This document shows positions 26,850 through 40,547 of a DNA stretch of 64,000 bases, in pieces (position 1 is the first letter of the stretch; each line of letters begins with the position of its first letter). Origin of the DNA: Janibacter melonis (GTDB lineage: Bacteria > Actinomycetota > Actinomycetes > Actinomycetales > Dermatophilaceae). The stretch covers positions 786,725 to 850,724 of the forward strand of contig NZ_JAJBZM010000003.1 in the NCBI RefSeq assembly GCF_020567375.1, in the 5' to 3' direction. The notes below the pieces were generated by a model. The model did no database searches, was not told the origin of the DNA, and saw only the letters and a list, made by a program, of their open reading frames with translations. Made by a program: the position numbers and the translations under genes.

Positions 26850-27971
26850 GTGAACGACTACTACGCCGACCTGGGCGTCGACCGCTCCGCCACGCCGGAG
26901 GAGATCAAGCGCTCCTACCGCAAGCTCGCCCGCAAGCTGCACCCGGACGTCAACCCCGGCGAGGAGGCCGAGGAGCAGTTCAAGCGCGTCAGCCAGGCCT
27001 ACGACGTCCTCGGCGACGAGGACAAGCGCCGCCAGTACGACATGGGCTCCGACCCCTACGGCGGCGCGCACGAGGGCTTCGGCGCGGGCTTCTCCTTCAG
27101 CGACATCATGGAGCAGTTCTTCGGCCAGGCGGCCGGCGGCGGTCGCGGTCCGCGGCCGCGCCAGACCCGCGGCCAGGACGGTCTCGTCGCCCTGTCCGTC
27201 GACCTCGAGACCGCGGTCTTCGGCGGCACCCAGGACCTGACGATCGACACCGCCGAGCGCTGCAGCACGTGCTCCGGCGACGGCGCCCAGCCCGGCACGA
27301 GCCGCAAGGTCTGCGAGGTGTGCGGCGGTCGCGGCGAGGTCCAGATGGTCCAGCGCAGCTTCCTCGGCCAGGTCATGACGTCGCGCCCGTGCGCGGCCTG
27401 CCAGGGCTTCGGCGAGGTCATCCCGCACCCCTGCCACGAGTGCTCCGGCCAGGGCCGCGTGCGCACCCGCCGCACGATGAGCATCCGCATCCCGGCGGGC
27501 GTCGACACCGGCACGCGCATCCACCTCTCCGGCGAGGGCGAGGTCGGCATCGGCGGAGGTCCCGCCGGCGACCTCTTCGTCGAGCTGCGCGTCACCCCGC
27601 ACCCGACCTTCACGCGTCAGGGCGACGACCTGCACGCCTCGGTCCAGCTGCCGATGACGGCCGCCGCGCTCGGCACGACGCTCAACTTCGCGACGTTCGA
27701 CGGCGAGCGCCAGGTCGAGATCGCCCGGGGCACGCAGCCCGGCGACACGATCGTCCTCGAGGGGCTCGGCGTCACCCACCTGCGGGGCGGCGGCCGCGGC
27801 GACCTCGTCATCCACGCCGACGTGCGCACCCCCACTCGCCTGGACGCCGAGCAGGAGCAGCTGCTGCGCGACCTCGCCGTCGCCCGCGAGGAGACCGAGC
27901 CGAGCGGCCAGCTCGCCGACGTCGACTCCGGATTCATGGGCAAGCTGCGCCACGCCTTCAAGGGCCGCTGA
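26850..27971 (+). CDS. dnaJ: chaperone DnaJ
   Basis: 373 aa, GTG start. J domain with HPD at 31-33, a Gly/Phe-rich region (GAHEGFGAGFSFSDIMEQFFG), and four zinc-finger repeats CSTCSGDG, CEVCGGRG, CAACQGFG and CHECSGQG, then the client-binding C-terminal barrels. As in other actinobacteria this is the DnaJ2 copy linked to hrcA, distinct from the dnaK-linked DnaJ1. Works with DnaK and GrpE. The gene follows hrcA by 53 bases and is followed after 4 bases by rsmE. Confidence 0.96.
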   Translation: MNDYYADLGVDRSATPEEIKRSYRKLARKLHPDVNPGEEAEEQFKRVSQAYDVLGDEDKRRQYDMGSDPYGGAHEGFGAGFSFSDIMEQFFGQAAGGGRGPRPRQTRGQDGLVALSVDLETAVFGGTQDLTIDTAERCSTCSGDGAQPGTSRKVCEVCGGRGEVQMVQRSFLGQVMTSRPCAACQGFGEVIPHPCHECSGQGRVRTRRTMSIRIPAGVDTGTRIHLSGEGEVGIGGGPAGDLFVELRVTPHPTFTRQGDDLHASVQLPMTAAALGTTLNFATFDGERQVEIARGTQPGDTIVLEGLGVTHLRGGGRGDLVIHADVRTPTRLDAEQEQLLRDLAVAREETEPSGQLADVDSGFMGKLRHAFKGR

Positions 27972-27975
27972 GCCG

Positions 27976-28719
27976 ATGACCGCGCCGCTCTTCCACGTCG
28001 AGCGGGGGAGCCTGCAGGACCTGGCCCCCGGCGCGCACGTCAGCATCGGCGGCGCCGAGGCCAGGCACGCGGTCTCGGTGCGCCGGATCGCCCCGGGCGA
28101 GCAGGTCATCGTCGCCGACGGCGCCGGCCAGGCGGTCCTCGGCACGGTCGAGGCGGCCGACGCCGGCGAGCTCGTCGTGCGCGTCGAGGCCCGCCGGGAC
28201 GAGCCGCAGCCGAGCCCTCGCCTCGTCCTCGTCCAGGCCCTGGCGAAGGGGGGCCGCGACGAGGACGCCGTCGAGGCCGCCACCGAGCTCGGCGTCGACG
28301 AGGTCGTGCCGTGGGAGTCCGAGCGCGCGATCGTGCGCTGGCGCGGCCCGAAGGTCGCCAAGTCGCACCAGAAGTGGGTCAACGTCGTCACGGCCGCGGC
28401 CAAGCAGTCCCGCCGCGCCCGCACCCCCGAGGTGGCCCAGCCCGTCTCGACCAGGCAGCTCCTCGCGCGCGTCGAGCTGGGCGCCGTCGCGCTGGTCCTC
28501 CACGAGGACGCGACGACCCCGCTCGCCGCCGTCGAGCTGCCGGCCGACGGCGACGTGCTGCTCCTCGTCGGGCCCGAGGGCGGCATCAGCCCGGTCGAGG
28601 TCGACCAGCTCGTCGCCGCCGGCGCCGTCCCCGTCCGGCTCGGGCCGGGCGTGCTGCGGGCCTCGACCGCCGGACCGGCCGCGATCGCGGTGCTCAGCGC
28701 CCGCTCGCGGTGGCGCTGA
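27976..28719 (+). CDS. rsmE: 16S rRNA m3U1498 methyltransferase RsmE
   Basis: 247 aa. N-terminal PUA-like domain (LFHVERGSL...GAEARHAVSVRRIAPGEQVIVADG) and C-terminal SPOUT knot with VQALAKGGRDEDAVEAATELGVDEVVPWESERA and the SAM-binding LLVGPEGGISPVEVDQL and LGPGVLRASTAGPAAIAVL motifs. It methylates N3 of U1498 in 16S rRNA. Located 4 bases after dnaJ, so part of the heat-shock operon. AKGG at 28243 is coded with the overrepresented octamer. Confidence 0.95.
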   Translation: MTAPLFHVERGSLQDLAPGAHVSIGGAEARHAVSVRRIAPGEQVIVADGAGQAVLGTVEAADAGELVVRVEARRDEPQPSPRLVLVQALAKGGRDEDAVEAATELGVDEVVPWESERAIVRWRGPKVAKSHQKWVNVVTAAAKQSRRARTPEVAQPVSTRQLLARVELGAVALVLHEDATTPLAAVELPADGDVLLLVGPEGGISPVEVDQLVAAGAVPVRLGPGVLRASTAGPAAIAVLSARSRWR

Positions 28720-28758
28720 CCCGGTCCCGCTCGAGCCCACCCGCGCTCCCCGCCCCCG

Positions 28759-28764
28759 TAGACT
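28759..28764 (+). promoter_or_regulatory. -10 box for phoH operon
   Basis: TAGACT, 9 bases before ATG 28774. The identical hexamer, with GTAGACT context, serves hrcA and dnaG. Confidence 0.45.
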
Positions 28765-28773
28765 GCAGGCCTG

Positions 28774-29847
28774 ATGACTGACGACTCTCGTCCCGACCTC
28801 TCCGCCCTCGACTCGCTGCCCGACGCCGCGCCCGCGCCCGACACCCTCGGGGAGCGCACCGTCGACGAGGTGATCGTCCTGCCCGACTCGGTCACCCCCG
28901 TGGCCCTGCTCGGCCCGCGCGACGAGCTGCTGCGCACGATGGAGCGGCAGTTCCCCCGCACCGAGATCCTCGTGCGGGGCAACGAGTTCCGGATCTCCGG
29001 CCCGAAGAAGGACGTCGACGTCGTCGACGCCCTCCTCGGCGAGCTCGTCGAGATCGTCCGCGCAGGGCAGCCGCTCAACCGCGACGCCGTCGAGCGCTCG
29101 ATCTCGATGCTGCGCGGTGCGAGCCGTCAGCGCCCCGCCGACGTCCTCACGCAGAACATCGTGAGCAACCGGGGGCGCACGATCCGCCCCAAGACGCTGG
29201 GCCAGAAGGAGTACGTCGACGCGATCGACGACCACACGGTGATCTTCGGGATCGGCCCGGCCGGCACCGGCAAGACCTACCTCGCGATGGCCAAGGCCGT
29301 CGCCGCGCTCCAGGCCAAGCAGGTCACCCGGATCATCCTCACCCGCCCGGCCGTCGAGGCCGGCGAGCGACTGGGCTTCCTGCCCGGCTCGCTCAACGAC
29401 AAGATCGACCCGTACCTGCGCCCGCTCTACGACGCGCTGCACGACATGATCGACGCCGAGTCGATCCCGCGGCTCATGGCCGCCGGCACGATCGAGGTCG
29501 CGCCGCTCGCGTACATGCGCGGGCGCACCCTCAACGACGCCTTCATCATCCTCGACGAGGCGCAGAACACCTCGCCCGAGCAGATGAAGATGTTCCTCAC
29601 GCGTCTCGGCTTCGGCAGCAAGATGGTCGTCACCGGCGACACGACCCAGGTCGACCTGCCGGGCGGGATGGACTCCGGCCTCAAGGTCGTCCAGCGCGTC
29701 CTCGAGGGCATCGAGGACATCCACTTCTCCGAGCTGACGAGCGAGGACGTCGTGCGCCACCGCCTCGTCGGGCAGATCGTCGACGCGTACGGGCGCTACG
29801 ACGCCCGCACGGGCGGCGGGCGAGGGGCGAAGGGGGAGCGTCGGTGA
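28774..29847 (+). CDS. phoH: PhoH family ATPase
   Basis: 357 aa. KH-like N-terminal region ([21 protein letters not shown]), then [14 protein letters not shown] lead-in and Walker A GPAGTGKT (161-168), Walker [24 protein letters not shown] and sensor [12 protein letters not shown]. PhoH proteins of this type are likely RNA-associated ATPases or helicases; the conserved link with ybeY and era suggests a role in rRNA maturation or RNA quality control. First gene of the phoH-ybeY-CNNM-era operon; overlaps ybeY by GTGA. Confidence 0.93.
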   Translation: MTDDSRPDLSALDSLPDAAPAPDTLGERTVDEVIVLPDSVTPVALLGPRDELLRTMERQFPRTEILVRGNEFRISGPKKDVDVVDALLGELVEIVRAGQPLNRDAVERSISMLRGASRQRPADVLTQNIVSNRGRTIRPKTLGQKEYVDAIDDHTVIFGIGPAGTGKTYLAMAKAVAALQAKQVTRIILTRPAVEAGERLGFLPGSLNDKIDPYLRPLYDALHDMIDAESIPRLMAAGTIEVAPLAYMRGRTLNDAFIILDEAQNTSPEQMKMFLTRLGFGSKMVVTGDTTQVDLPGGMDSGLKVVQRVLEGIEDIHFSELTSEDVVRHRLVGQIVDAYGRYDARTGGGRGAKGERR

Positions 29848-30326
29848 GCGTCGAGCTCGGCAACGAGACCGACCACGAGGTCGACCTCGACGAGATCCGG
29901 GAGCTGTGCGGCTACGTCCTGCAGGAGATGCACGTGCACCCGGGCGCGGACCTCTACGTCCGCGTCGTCGACGAGCCGACGATGGCCCAGCTGCACGAGC
30001 AGTGGATGGACCTGCCCGGCCCGACCGACGTCATGTCCTTCCCCATGGACGAGCTGCGCCCGGGCCGTCCCGGCGCGCCCGCCCAGGGCATCCTCGGCGA
30101 CATCGTGCTGTGCCCGAGCGTCGCCGAGCGGCAGGCCGCCGCGGCCGGGCACGCCCCCGCCGACGAGCTGCTCCTGCTGACGACGCACGGCATCCTCCAC
30201 CTCCTCGGCCACGACCACGCCGAGGTCGACGAGGAGCGCGAGATGTTCGACCTCCAGCGCCGCCTCCTGCTCACCTTCCTCGCCGGCCGCGGACGCAGCG
30301 CGAACCCGCCCGCCGGCCGCTCGTGA
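29844..30326 (+). CDS. ybeY: endoribonuclease YbeY (rRNA maturation factor)
   Basis: 160 aa, GTG start overlapping phoH. Zinc motif [12 protein letters not shown] gives His115, His119 and His125 (H-x3-H-x5-H), and DVMSFPMDE is the conserved substrate-side motif. YbeY takes part in 16S rRNA 3' end processing and ribosome quality control. The C-terminus ([16 protein letters not shown]) is slightly extended. The stop overlaps the CBS-domain gene start (GTGA). Confidence 0.95.
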   Translation: MSVELGNETDHEVDLDEIRELCGYVLQEMHVHPGADLYVRVVDEPTMAQLHEQWMDLPGPTDVMSFPMDELRPGRPGAPAQGILGDIVLCPSVAERQAAAAGHAPADELLLLTTHGILHLLGHDHAEVDEEREMFDLQRRLLLTFLAGRGRSANPPAGRS

Positions 30327-31612
30327 ACCTCCCGCTCGTCCTCGCGGCCCTCGCCGCGACCGTGCTCGCCTTCGTCCTCGTCCTCGCGGAGTCCGCGATC
30401 TCGACGACCTCCCGGGTCGCCGCCGAGGAGGCCGAGGAGCAGGGACGTCGGGGGGCGGCCCCCCTTCGCCTCATCCTCGCCGACTCCACCGGCTACGTCG
30501 CCGTGCTCAACTTCGTGCGCGCGATGGCCGAGTCCACGGCCGGCGTGCTCGTCGCCGTGGCGGCCGTCGAGGCGCTCGACGGGCTGCTGCGCCCGCTGCT
30601 CATCGCCATCGCGATCATGGTGCTCGTCTCCTTCGTCATCGTCGGGGTCTCGCCGCGCACCCTCGGGCGGCAGCACTCGACGGCGGTCGCGCTGGCCGTC
30701 GCCCCGGTCGTCGTCGGCGTGCGCCGGGTCCTCGGGCCCGTCGCGAGGCTGCTCATCGCGCTCGGCAACGCCGTGACGCCGGGCAAGGGCTACCGCGACG
30801 GCCCCTTCCGCTCCGAGGCCGAGCTGCGCGACCTCGTCGACCTCGCCGGGGAGTCCTCGCTCATCGAGGCGACCGAGCGCCGGATGCTCCACTCCGTCTT
30901 CGACCTCGGCGACACCCTCGCCCGCGAGGTCATGGTGCCGCGCACCGACATGATCACCATCGAGGCCGACAAGACGGCCCGCAAGGCGGTCAACCTCTTC
31001 ATCCGCTCCGGCTTCTCGCGGGTGCCCGTCGTCGGCGAGAGCACCGACGACATCGTCGGGCTGCTCTACCTCAAGGACGTCATCCGGCGGGTGACGGCCG
31101 ACCCGGAGAGCGCGACCCTGCCGGTCACCGCGATCATGCGGCCCGCCCCCTTCGTCCCCGAGAGCAAGCCGGTCGACGACCTGCTGCGCGAGATGCAGCG
31201 CGACCACACCCACGCCGCGGTCGTCGTCGACGAGTACGGCGGCACCGCCGGGCTGGTGACGATCGAGGACATCCTCGAGGAGATCGTCGGCGAGATCGAC
31301 GACGAGTACGACCGCGAGACCCCCGGCGTCGAGCCGATGGAGGGCGGGCTCGTCCGCGTGCCCGCGACGATGCACGTCGACGACCTCGCCGAGCTCTTCG
31401 ACGTGAGCATCGAGGAGGACGAGGTCGACACTGTCGGCGGGCTCATCGGCAAGATCGTCGGTCGGGTGCCGATCGTCGGGTCCCGCGCCGAGGTGGCGGG
31501 CCTGGCCCTCACGGCTGAGAAGATGTCCGGGCGACGCCACCGCGTCGCGAGCGTCGTCGTCGAGCGGCTCGCCGAGCCGAGCGAGGACCAGGAGCAGGAG
31601 GAGGCGTCATGA
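30323..31612 (+). CDS. CNNM/CorC-type membrane protein with CBS pair
   Basis: 429 aa from GTG 30323. N-terminal DUF21/CNNM domain with about three or four TM spans ([20 protein letters not shown] onward), then a CBS pair ([26 protein letters not shown] and [55 protein letters not shown]), and a CorC_HlyC C-terminal FAD-like fold. Family members handle Mg2+/Co2+ efflux; the hemolysin label is historical. The link to era and ybeY is conserved in Gram-positive bacteria. Overlaps ybeY upstream and era downstream. Confidence 0.92.
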   Translation: MNLPLVLAALAATVLAFVLVLAESAISTTSRVAAEEAEEQGRRGAAPLRLILADSTGYVAVLNFVRAMAESTAGVLVAVAAVEALDGLLRPLLIAIAIMVLVSFVIVGVSPRTLGRQHSTAVALAVAPVVVGVRRVLGPVARLLIALGNAVTPGKGYRDGPFRSEAELRDLVDLAGESSLIEATERRMLHSVFDLGDTLAREVMVPRTDMITIEADKTARKAVNLFIRSGFSRVPVVGESTDDIVGLLYLKDVIRRVTADPESATLPVTAIMRPAPFVPESKPVDDLLREMQRDHTHAAVVVDEYGGTAGLVTIEDILEEIVGEIDDEYDRETPGVEPMEGGLVRVPATMHVDDLAELFDVSIEEDEVDTVGGLIGKIVGRVPIVGSRAEVAGLALTAEKMSGRRHRVASVVVERLAEPSEDQEQEEAS

Positions 31613-32550
31613 GCCAGGACGGCACGAGCACGGACGAGACGACCTACCGGGCGGGCTTCGCCTGCCTCGTCGGGCGCCCCAACGCCGGCAAGTCGACGCT
31701 GACCAACGCCCTCGTCGGCGACAAGGTCGCGATCACCTCGAGCAAGCCGCAGACGACCCGGCACACGATCCGTGGCATCGTCTCCCGGCCCGGGAGCCAG
31801 CTGATCCTCGTCGACACCCCGGGCCTGCACAAGCCGCGCACCCTGCTGGGGGAGCGGCTCAACGACCTCGTCCGAGAGACCCTCCTCGAGGTCGACGTCA
31901 TCGGCTTCTGCCTGCCGGCCGACCAGCGGATCGGCCCCGGCGACAGCTACATCGCCGCCGAGCTCGTCGAGCTGCAGCGCGCGAAGCGCGTGCCCGTCGT
32001 CGCCATCGCGACGAAGAGCGACCGCGTCGACCGGCAGCGCCTGGCCGAGCACCTCATCGCCGTCGACCAGCTCGGCGACTGGGCCGCGATCGTGCCGTGC
32101 TCCGCCGTCGCCGGCGACCAGGTCGAGGAGGTGCTCGCGCTGCTCTCAGATCGGCTGCCGCCCGCCCCCGCGCCGCTCTACCCCGAGGACGTCCTCACCG
32201 ACGAGCCGGCCGAGACGATGATCGCCGAGCTCGTCCGCGAGGCCGCTCTCGAGGGCGTGCGCGACGAGCTGCCGCACTCGCTGGCCGTCGTCGTCGAGGA
32301 GATGGTGCCGCGCGCGGACCGCCCGGAGGACGACCCGATGACCGATGTGCGGGTCAACGTCTTCGTCGAGCGGCCGAGCCAGAAGGCGATCATCATCGGT
32401 CGTGGCGGGTCGCGCCTGCGCGAGGTCGGCACGACCGCGCGCGAGGGCATCGAGCGGGTCCTCGGCCACCGCGTCTACCTGGACCTGCACGTCAAGGTCG
32501 CCAAGGACTGGCAGCGCGACCCCAAGCAGCTCCAACGGCTCGGTTTCTGA
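31609..32550 (+). CDS. era: GTPase Era, 30S assembly factor
   Basis: 313 aa; ATG overlaps the preceding stop (ATGA). G1 GRPNAGKST (22-30), G2 TTRHTIRG, G3 DTPGL, G4 TKSD, and a C-terminal type II KH domain with IIIGRGGSRLREVGTTAREGIE. Era binds the 3' end of 16S rRNA during small-subunit maturation. Last gene of the phoH operon. Confidence 0.97.
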   Translation: MSQDGTSTDETTYRAGFACLVGRPNAGKSTLTNALVGDKVAITSSKPQTTRHTIRGIVSRPGSQLILVDTPGLHKPRTLLGERLNDLVRETLLEVDVIGFCLPADQRIGPGDSYIAAELVELQRAKRVPVVAIATKSDRVDRQRLAEHLIAVDQLGDWAAIVPCSAVAGDQVEEVLALLSDRLPPAPAPLYPEDVLTDEPAETMIAELVREAALEGVRDELPHSLAVVVEEMVPRADRPEDDPMTDVRVNVFVERPSQKAIIIGRGGSRLREVGTTAREGIERVLGHRVYLDLHVKVAKDWQRDPKQLQRLGF

Positions 32551-32621
32551 CCCCCTCGCCCCCTGCGGGAGTGCCCGGGGAGAGGTCACACGTGGGTCTC
32601 GATCTGCACGGACCCCCCTCG

Positions 32622-32650
32622 TAACTTGTCCGTCGACACCCCTAGGGGTG
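32622..32650 (+). promoter_or_regulatory. promoter and 14-bp palindromic operator before BCCT transporter
   Basis: TAACTT (32622-32627) is a -10 candidate; 9 bases on is the perfect palindrome CACCCCTAGGGGTG (32637-32650), at the expected transcription start. The rest of the 188-bp gap (32551-32738) shows no other structure. A repressor responding to osmolarity or choline would fit, but no regulator gene is nearby. Confidence 0.45.
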
Positions 32651-32738
32651 ATGGTGGATGGTCGGTCGAGCGCGATCTCGGCCGTCGCCACCGTTACGCA
32701 ACCGAAGGGAGGGGCGGCCTCGGCCGCCTCGGACTGAC

Positions 32739-35763
<3,025 letters not shown>

Positions 35764-35780
35764 GGCCGACCGACCCACGA

Positions 35781-35821
35781 CGAAGGGGGCCCGCCGACAT
35801 CTCGTCGGCGGGCCCCCTTCG
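35781..35821 (+). terminator. intrinsic terminator after asd
   Basis: Perfect 18-bp stem: CGAAGGGGGCCCGCCGAC, loop ATCTC, then its exact complement. Arms begin with the octamer CGAAGGGG; no U-tract follows. Confidence 0.9.
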
Positions 35822-35831
35822 CCCTGGGTGT

Positions 35832-35866
35832 CCGCAGTACGGGACCCCCTGGGTGGCGTACTGCGG
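35832..35866 (+). promoter_or_regulatory. palindromic operator upstream of leuA leader promoter
   Basis: Perfect 10-bp inverted repeat CCGCAGTACG (35832-35841) and CGTACTGCGG (35857-35866), with inner symmetry ACCC-CCT-GGGT. It is centred about 38 bases before the leader peptide start and sits over the -35 region, fitting a repressor or class II activator site. It is separate from the asd terminator. Confidence 0.6.
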
Positions 35867-35873
35867 GCGGGTC

Positions 35874-35879
35874 TAGGGT
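35874..35879 (+). promoter_or_regulatory. leaderless -10 box for leuA leader peptide
   Basis: TAGGGT, 7 bases before the ATG of the leader peptide, so the leader peptide itself is probably leaderless. Confidence 0.6.
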
Positions 35880-35886
35880 GGTCGCC

Positions 35887-35928
35887 ATGCAGGCGCGACT
35901 CCTCCTTCTCTGCCGCGGCGAGGCCTAG
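35887..35928 (+). CDS. leucine-rich leader peptide of leuA (attenuator)
   Basis: 13-codon frame reading MQARLLLLCRGEA and ending TAG. Four Leu codons in a row (CTC CTC CTT CTC, 35899-35910) include the rare CTT. The stem pairing 35913-35923 with 35937-35947 covers the codons after the Leu run, and CCTCGTC inside its 3' strand can instead pair with GACGAG repeats at 35977-35987 just before the leuA start. Known logic for actinobacterial leuA leaders: low leucine stalls the ribosome and favours leuA expression. The detailed switch is inference. Confidence 0.8.
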   Translation: MQARLLLLCRGEA

Positions 35929-37731
<1,803 letters not shown>

Positions 37732-37745
37732 CCTGTCGGCGGACG

Positions 37746-37787
37746 ACGAAGGGGGCGTGACCGGTCATCCGGTCGCGCCCCCTTCGT
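37746..37787. terminator. bidirectional intrinsic terminator between leuA and AlkB-like gene
   Basis: 19-bp stem (one G-U type mismatch): ACGAAGGGGGCGTGACCGG, loop TCAT, then the complement. It serves two converging genes and again has CGAAGGGG arms. Confidence 0.85.
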
Positions 37788-37792
37788 ATCGC

Positions 37793-38413
37793 TCAGCGCA
37801 CCCCGCGCACGCGGAGCTGGATCGAGATCCGCGGGCCGCTCACGGCGGCAGCCTTCGGGACGCTGTGGTCCCACGTGCGCTGGCACGAGCCGCCCATGAC
37901 GACGAGGTCGCCGTGGCCGAGGGGCAGCCGGGTCGACGGGCCGCCGTCGCGCGGGCGCAGGGCGAGGACGCGCTGCGCGCCGAGGGAGATGATCGCGACC
38001 ATCGTGTCCTGCTCGCGGCTGCGCCCGATGCGGTCGCCGTGCCAGGCGACGGAGTCGCGCCCGTCGCGGTAGAGGCACAGGCCCGCCGTGACGAAGTCCT
38101 CGCCCAGCTCGTCGCGGTAGTGCGCGCTGAGGGCGGTGCGCGCCTGCGCGACGAGGGGGTGGGGGAGCGGCTCGTGCTCGCCGTAGAACTTCGTCAGGCG
38201 GGGCACGTCGAGCACGCGGTCGTACATCTGGCGGCGCTCGGCGTGCCACGGCACGTCACGCACGAGGTCGTCGAGCACCGTGTCGCCCCCGCTCACCCAG
38301 CCCGGGTGCAGGTCGACCCACGCCCCCCGGTCCAGCGTCGTGCGGCGCGGGTCGACCGGGGCGAGGGTCGGCCGCTCCGCGTCGTCGAAGAGGCTGGGCT
38401 GCAGCGCGCTCAC
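37793..38413 (-). CDS. AlkB-like 2-oxoglutarate/Fe(II) dioxygenase, SOS-linked
   Basis: 206 aa from GTG 38413. Iron ligands H-x-D at His125/Asp127 (AWHGDRIG), His183 (WDHSVP) and the 2-oxoglutarate-binding R-x5-R at Arg195/Arg201 (RISIQLR); substrate-side TKFYGEHEP and LCLYRDGRDSVAWHGD match AlkB/ALKBH2-3 type demethylases. It likely reverses N1-methyladenine and N3-methylcytosine in DNA. TATCCT 6 bases before the GTG indicates a leaderless start, and a perfect LexA-type box sits just upstream, so damage induction is expected. Confidence 0.88.
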   Translation of the reverse strand: MSALQPSLFDDAERPTLAPVDPRRTTLDRGAWVDLHPGWVSGGDTVLDDLVRDVPWHAERRQMYDRVLDVPRLTKFYGEHEPLPHPLVAQARTALSAHYRDELGEDFVTAGLCLYRDGRDSVAWHGDRIGRSREQDTMVAIISLGAQRVLALRPRDGGPSTRLPLGHGDLVVMGGSCQRTWDHSVPKAAAVSGPRISIQLRVRGVR

Positions 38414-38419
38414 GAGACG

Positions 38420-38425
38420 AGGATA
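38420..38425 (-). promoter_or_regulatory. leaderless -10 box for AlkB-like gene
   Basis: TATCCT on the minus strand, 6 bases before GTG 38413. Confidence 0.55.
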
Positions 38426-38434
38426 GCAAGTGCA

Positions 38435-38450
38435 TCGAACAGGTGTTCGA
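38435..38450. promoter_or_regulatory. LexA (SOS) box
   Basis: TCGAACAGGTGTTCGA is a perfect TCGAAC-N4-GTTCGA palindrome, the SOS box consensus of mycobacteria and related Gram-positives. It lies 9 bases behind the -10 of the AlkB-like gene, in the spacer, where LexA would block RNA polymerase. Flanking GCAAGTGCA / GGTGCTTGC extends the symmetry. recO begins 130 bases away on the other strand. Confidence 0.85.
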
Positions 38451-38480
38451 GGTGCTTGCGCGACCCCTTCCCGGTGCGGG

Positions 38481-38523
38481 TGGTCTCGAGGCTCGGGCGC
38501 TGAGCGCCCTCGCACCTCGACCA
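38481..38523. repeat. REP-like palindromic repeat, second copy
   Basis: Outer arms TGGTCTCGAGGC and CACCTCGACCA match the element at 7986-8018 in reverse. The middle is a perfect small hairpin, GGGCGC-TGA-GCGCCC. Intergenic between the AlkB-like gene and recO. Confidence 0.6.
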
Positions 38524-38580
38524 GCGACGAGGTGCGGCGCGGCGGCGGGCGTCGTCGGGGGCTCGTAGGACAATGGACGC

Positions 38581-39360
38581 ATGCCCCTGTACCGAGACAC
38601 CGGTGTCGTGCTGCGCACGCACAAGCTCGGCGAGGCCGACCGCATCATCACGATGCTCACCCGCGGTCGCGGCAAGGTCCGGGCGGTGGCGAAGGGGGTC
38701 CGCCGCACGAAGTCCCGCTTCGGCGCCCGCCTCGAGCCGGGCATGCACGTCGACGTCCAGTGCTACGAGGGTCGCAACCTCGACACCGTGACCCAGGCGG
38801 TCGGGGTCGACTCGTGGGGCCACACCCTCGCCAGCCGCTACTCGGACTGGACCGCGGCCGCCGCGATCCTCGAGACCGCCGACCGGCTCACGGAGGAGCA
38901 CGAGGTCTCCGTCCAGCAGTACCACCTGCTGTGCGGGGCGCTGCGCACCCTCACGGCCGGCGAGCACGACTCCTCGCTCGTCCTCGACGCCTACCTGCTG
39001 CGCGCCCTCGCCGTCGCGGGCTGGGCGCCGAGCCTGCACGACTGCGCCCGGTGCGGCGCCGACGGCCCGCACCGCGCCTTCCAGATCGCCGCGGGCGGCT
39101 CGGTCTGCTCGCAGTGCCGCACGCCGGGGGCGAGCGCTCCCGCGCCGGCGACGACGGCGCTCATGGCCTCGCTCCTCGCCGGCGACTGGGCCCACGCCGA
39201 CGCCTCGCCGATGCCGGCGCGGCGCGAGTCGAGCGGCCTGACCGCTGCCTTCCTCCAGTGGCACCTCGAGCGGGGCGTGCGCTCCCTCGGCCTGGTCGAC
39301 CGCACCCCCCAACCCTCGAGGGCGCCCGCCCCCGACGACCCGATGACGAGGACGCGATGA
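38581..39360 (+). CDS. recO: DNA repair protein RecO
   Basis: 259 aa. N-terminal OB fold ([51 protein letters not shown]) and C-terminal zinc cluster [13 protein letters not shown]...CSQC. RecO loads RecA at gaps with RecR in homologous recombination. The C-terminus ([17 protein letters not shown]) is a short disordered tail. Start ATG 38581 with GACAAT 6 bases before it, a possible leaderless box. Overlaps uppS by ATGA, the usual recO-uppS pair of actinobacteria. Confidence 0.95.
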   Translation: MPLYRDTGVVLRTHKLGEADRIITMLTRGRGKVRAVAKGVRRTKSRFGARLEPGMHVDVQCYEGRNLDTVTQAVGVDSWGHTLASRYSDWTAAAAILETADRLTEEHEVSVQQYHLLCGALRTLTAGEHDSSLVLDAYLLRALAVAGWAPSLHDCARCGADGPHRAFQIAAGGSVCSQCRTPGASAPAPATTALMASLLAGDWAHADASPMPARRESSGLTAAFLQWHLERGVRSLGLVDRTPQPSRAPAPDDPMTRTR

Positions 39361-40142
39361 CGACGAGACGGTACGAGACCCCCTTCGCGCACCCCACCGG
39401 GGTCACCGCGCCGCCGGTCCCGGCCGAGCTCGTGCCCGGTCACGTCGCCGTCGTCATGGACGGCAACGGCCGGTGGGCCAACGAGCGCGGGCTGCCCCGC
39501 ACGAAGGGGCACGAGGCCGGCGAGGGCGCGCTGCTCGACGTCGTCGCCGGGGCGCTGGAGATCGGGGTGACCCACCTCTCGGCCTATGCCTTCTCGACGG
39601 AGAACTGGCGCCGCTCGCCCGACGAGGTGCGCTTCCTCATGGGCTTCAACCGCGACGTCATCCGGCGCCGCCGCGACCAGCTGCACGCGTGGGGCGTGCG
39701 GATGCGCTGGGTCGGCCGGCGCCCACGGCTGTGGGCCTCGGTCATCAAGGAGCTCGAGATCGCCCAGGAGATGACGAAGGACAACGACGCGATGACGTTG
39801 TACTTCTGCGTCAACTACGGGGGCAGGGCCGAGATCGCCGATGCCGTGCAGCGCATCGCGGAGGACGTGCGTCGTGGCCGGCTCAAGGGCAACGGCATCG
39901 ACGAGCGCACCATCGCGCGCTACCTGCCCGAGCCGGGGATGCCCGACGTCGATCTCTTCGTGCGGTCCAGCGGCGAGCAGCGCACGAGCAACTTCCTGCT
40001 GTGGCAGAGCGCGTACGCCGAGATGGTCTTCCAGGACACGCTGTGGCCCGACTACGACCGCCGCCACCTGTGGCAGGCGATCGAGACCTACGCCCGGCGC
40101 GACCGGCGCTACGGGGGAGCGGTGGACGCGGTCGACGGCTGA
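39357..40142 (+). CDS. uppS: isoprenyl transferase (undecaprenyl/decaprenyl diphosphate synthase)
   Basis: 261 aa. [27 protein letters not shown] holds the catalytic Asp35 and diphosphate-binding residues; [19 protein letters not shown] and the C-terminal [25 protein letters not shown] complete the cis-prenyltransferase signature. The product is the polyprenyl phosphate carrier for peptidoglycan and other wall polymers. ATG overlaps the recO stop. Ends 9 bases before the convergent zur stop with no terminator visible. Confidence 0.95.
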   Translation: MTTRRYETPFAHPTGVTAPPVPAELVPGHVAVVMDGNGRWANERGLPRTKGHEAGEGALLDVVAGALEIGVTHLSAYAFSTENWRRSPDEVRFLMGFNRDVIRRRRDQLHAWGVRMRWVGRRPRLWASVIKELEIAQEMTKDNDAMTLYFCVNYGGRAEIADAVQRIAEDVRRGRLKGNGIDERTIARYLPEPGMPDVDLFVRSSGEQRTSNFLLWQSAYAEMVFQDTLWPDYDRRHLWQAIETYARRDRRYGGAVDAVDG

Positions 40143-40151
40143 GCGAAGGGG

Positions 40152-40547
40152 TCAGCCGCGCGAGCAGTCCGCGCAGCGCCCGAAGATCTCCAGCGTGTGC
40201 TCGACCTGGGTGAAGCCGTGCTCGGCGGAGACCCGGTCGGCCCAGCGCTCCACCGTCGGCCCCTCGACCTCGACGGCCCGACCGCACTCACGGCACACGA
40301 GGTGGTGGTGGTGCCCGGTGCTGCACCGGCGGTAGAGGGACTCGCCCTCGTCGGTGCGCACGACGTCGACGTCGCCGTCGTCGGCCATTGCCTGCAGGGC
40401 GCGGTAGACGGTCGCGAGGCCCACCCGCTCGCCGGCGGTCGACAGCCGGGTGTGCAGCTCCTGCGCGGACTCGAAGGCCTGGGAGCGCGACAGCGCCTCG
40501 GCGACGGCGACCCGCTGCCGGGTCGGCCTGCGTGCTGGTGTGCTCAT
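40152..40547 (-). CDS. zur: zinc uptake regulator Zur (Fur family)
   Basis: 131 aa. Winged helix with RPTRQRVAVAEALSRSQAFESAQELHTRL...VGLATVYRALQAMADDGDVDVV, then the His-rich GHHHHLVCRECG and C-terminal CADC, giving structural zinc cysteines Cys85/88 and Cys125/128. Position as last gene of a znuACB operon, overlapping znuB by ATGA, identifies it as Zur rather than Fur. It presumably represses its own operon through the boxes upstream of znuA. Confidence 0.93.
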   Translation of the reverse strand: MSTPARRPTRQRVAVAEALSRSQAFESAQELHTRLSTAGERVGLATVYRALQAMADDGDVDVVRTDEGESLYRRCSTGHHHHLVCRECGRAVEVEGPTVERWADRVSAEHGFTQVEHTLEIFGRCADCSRG

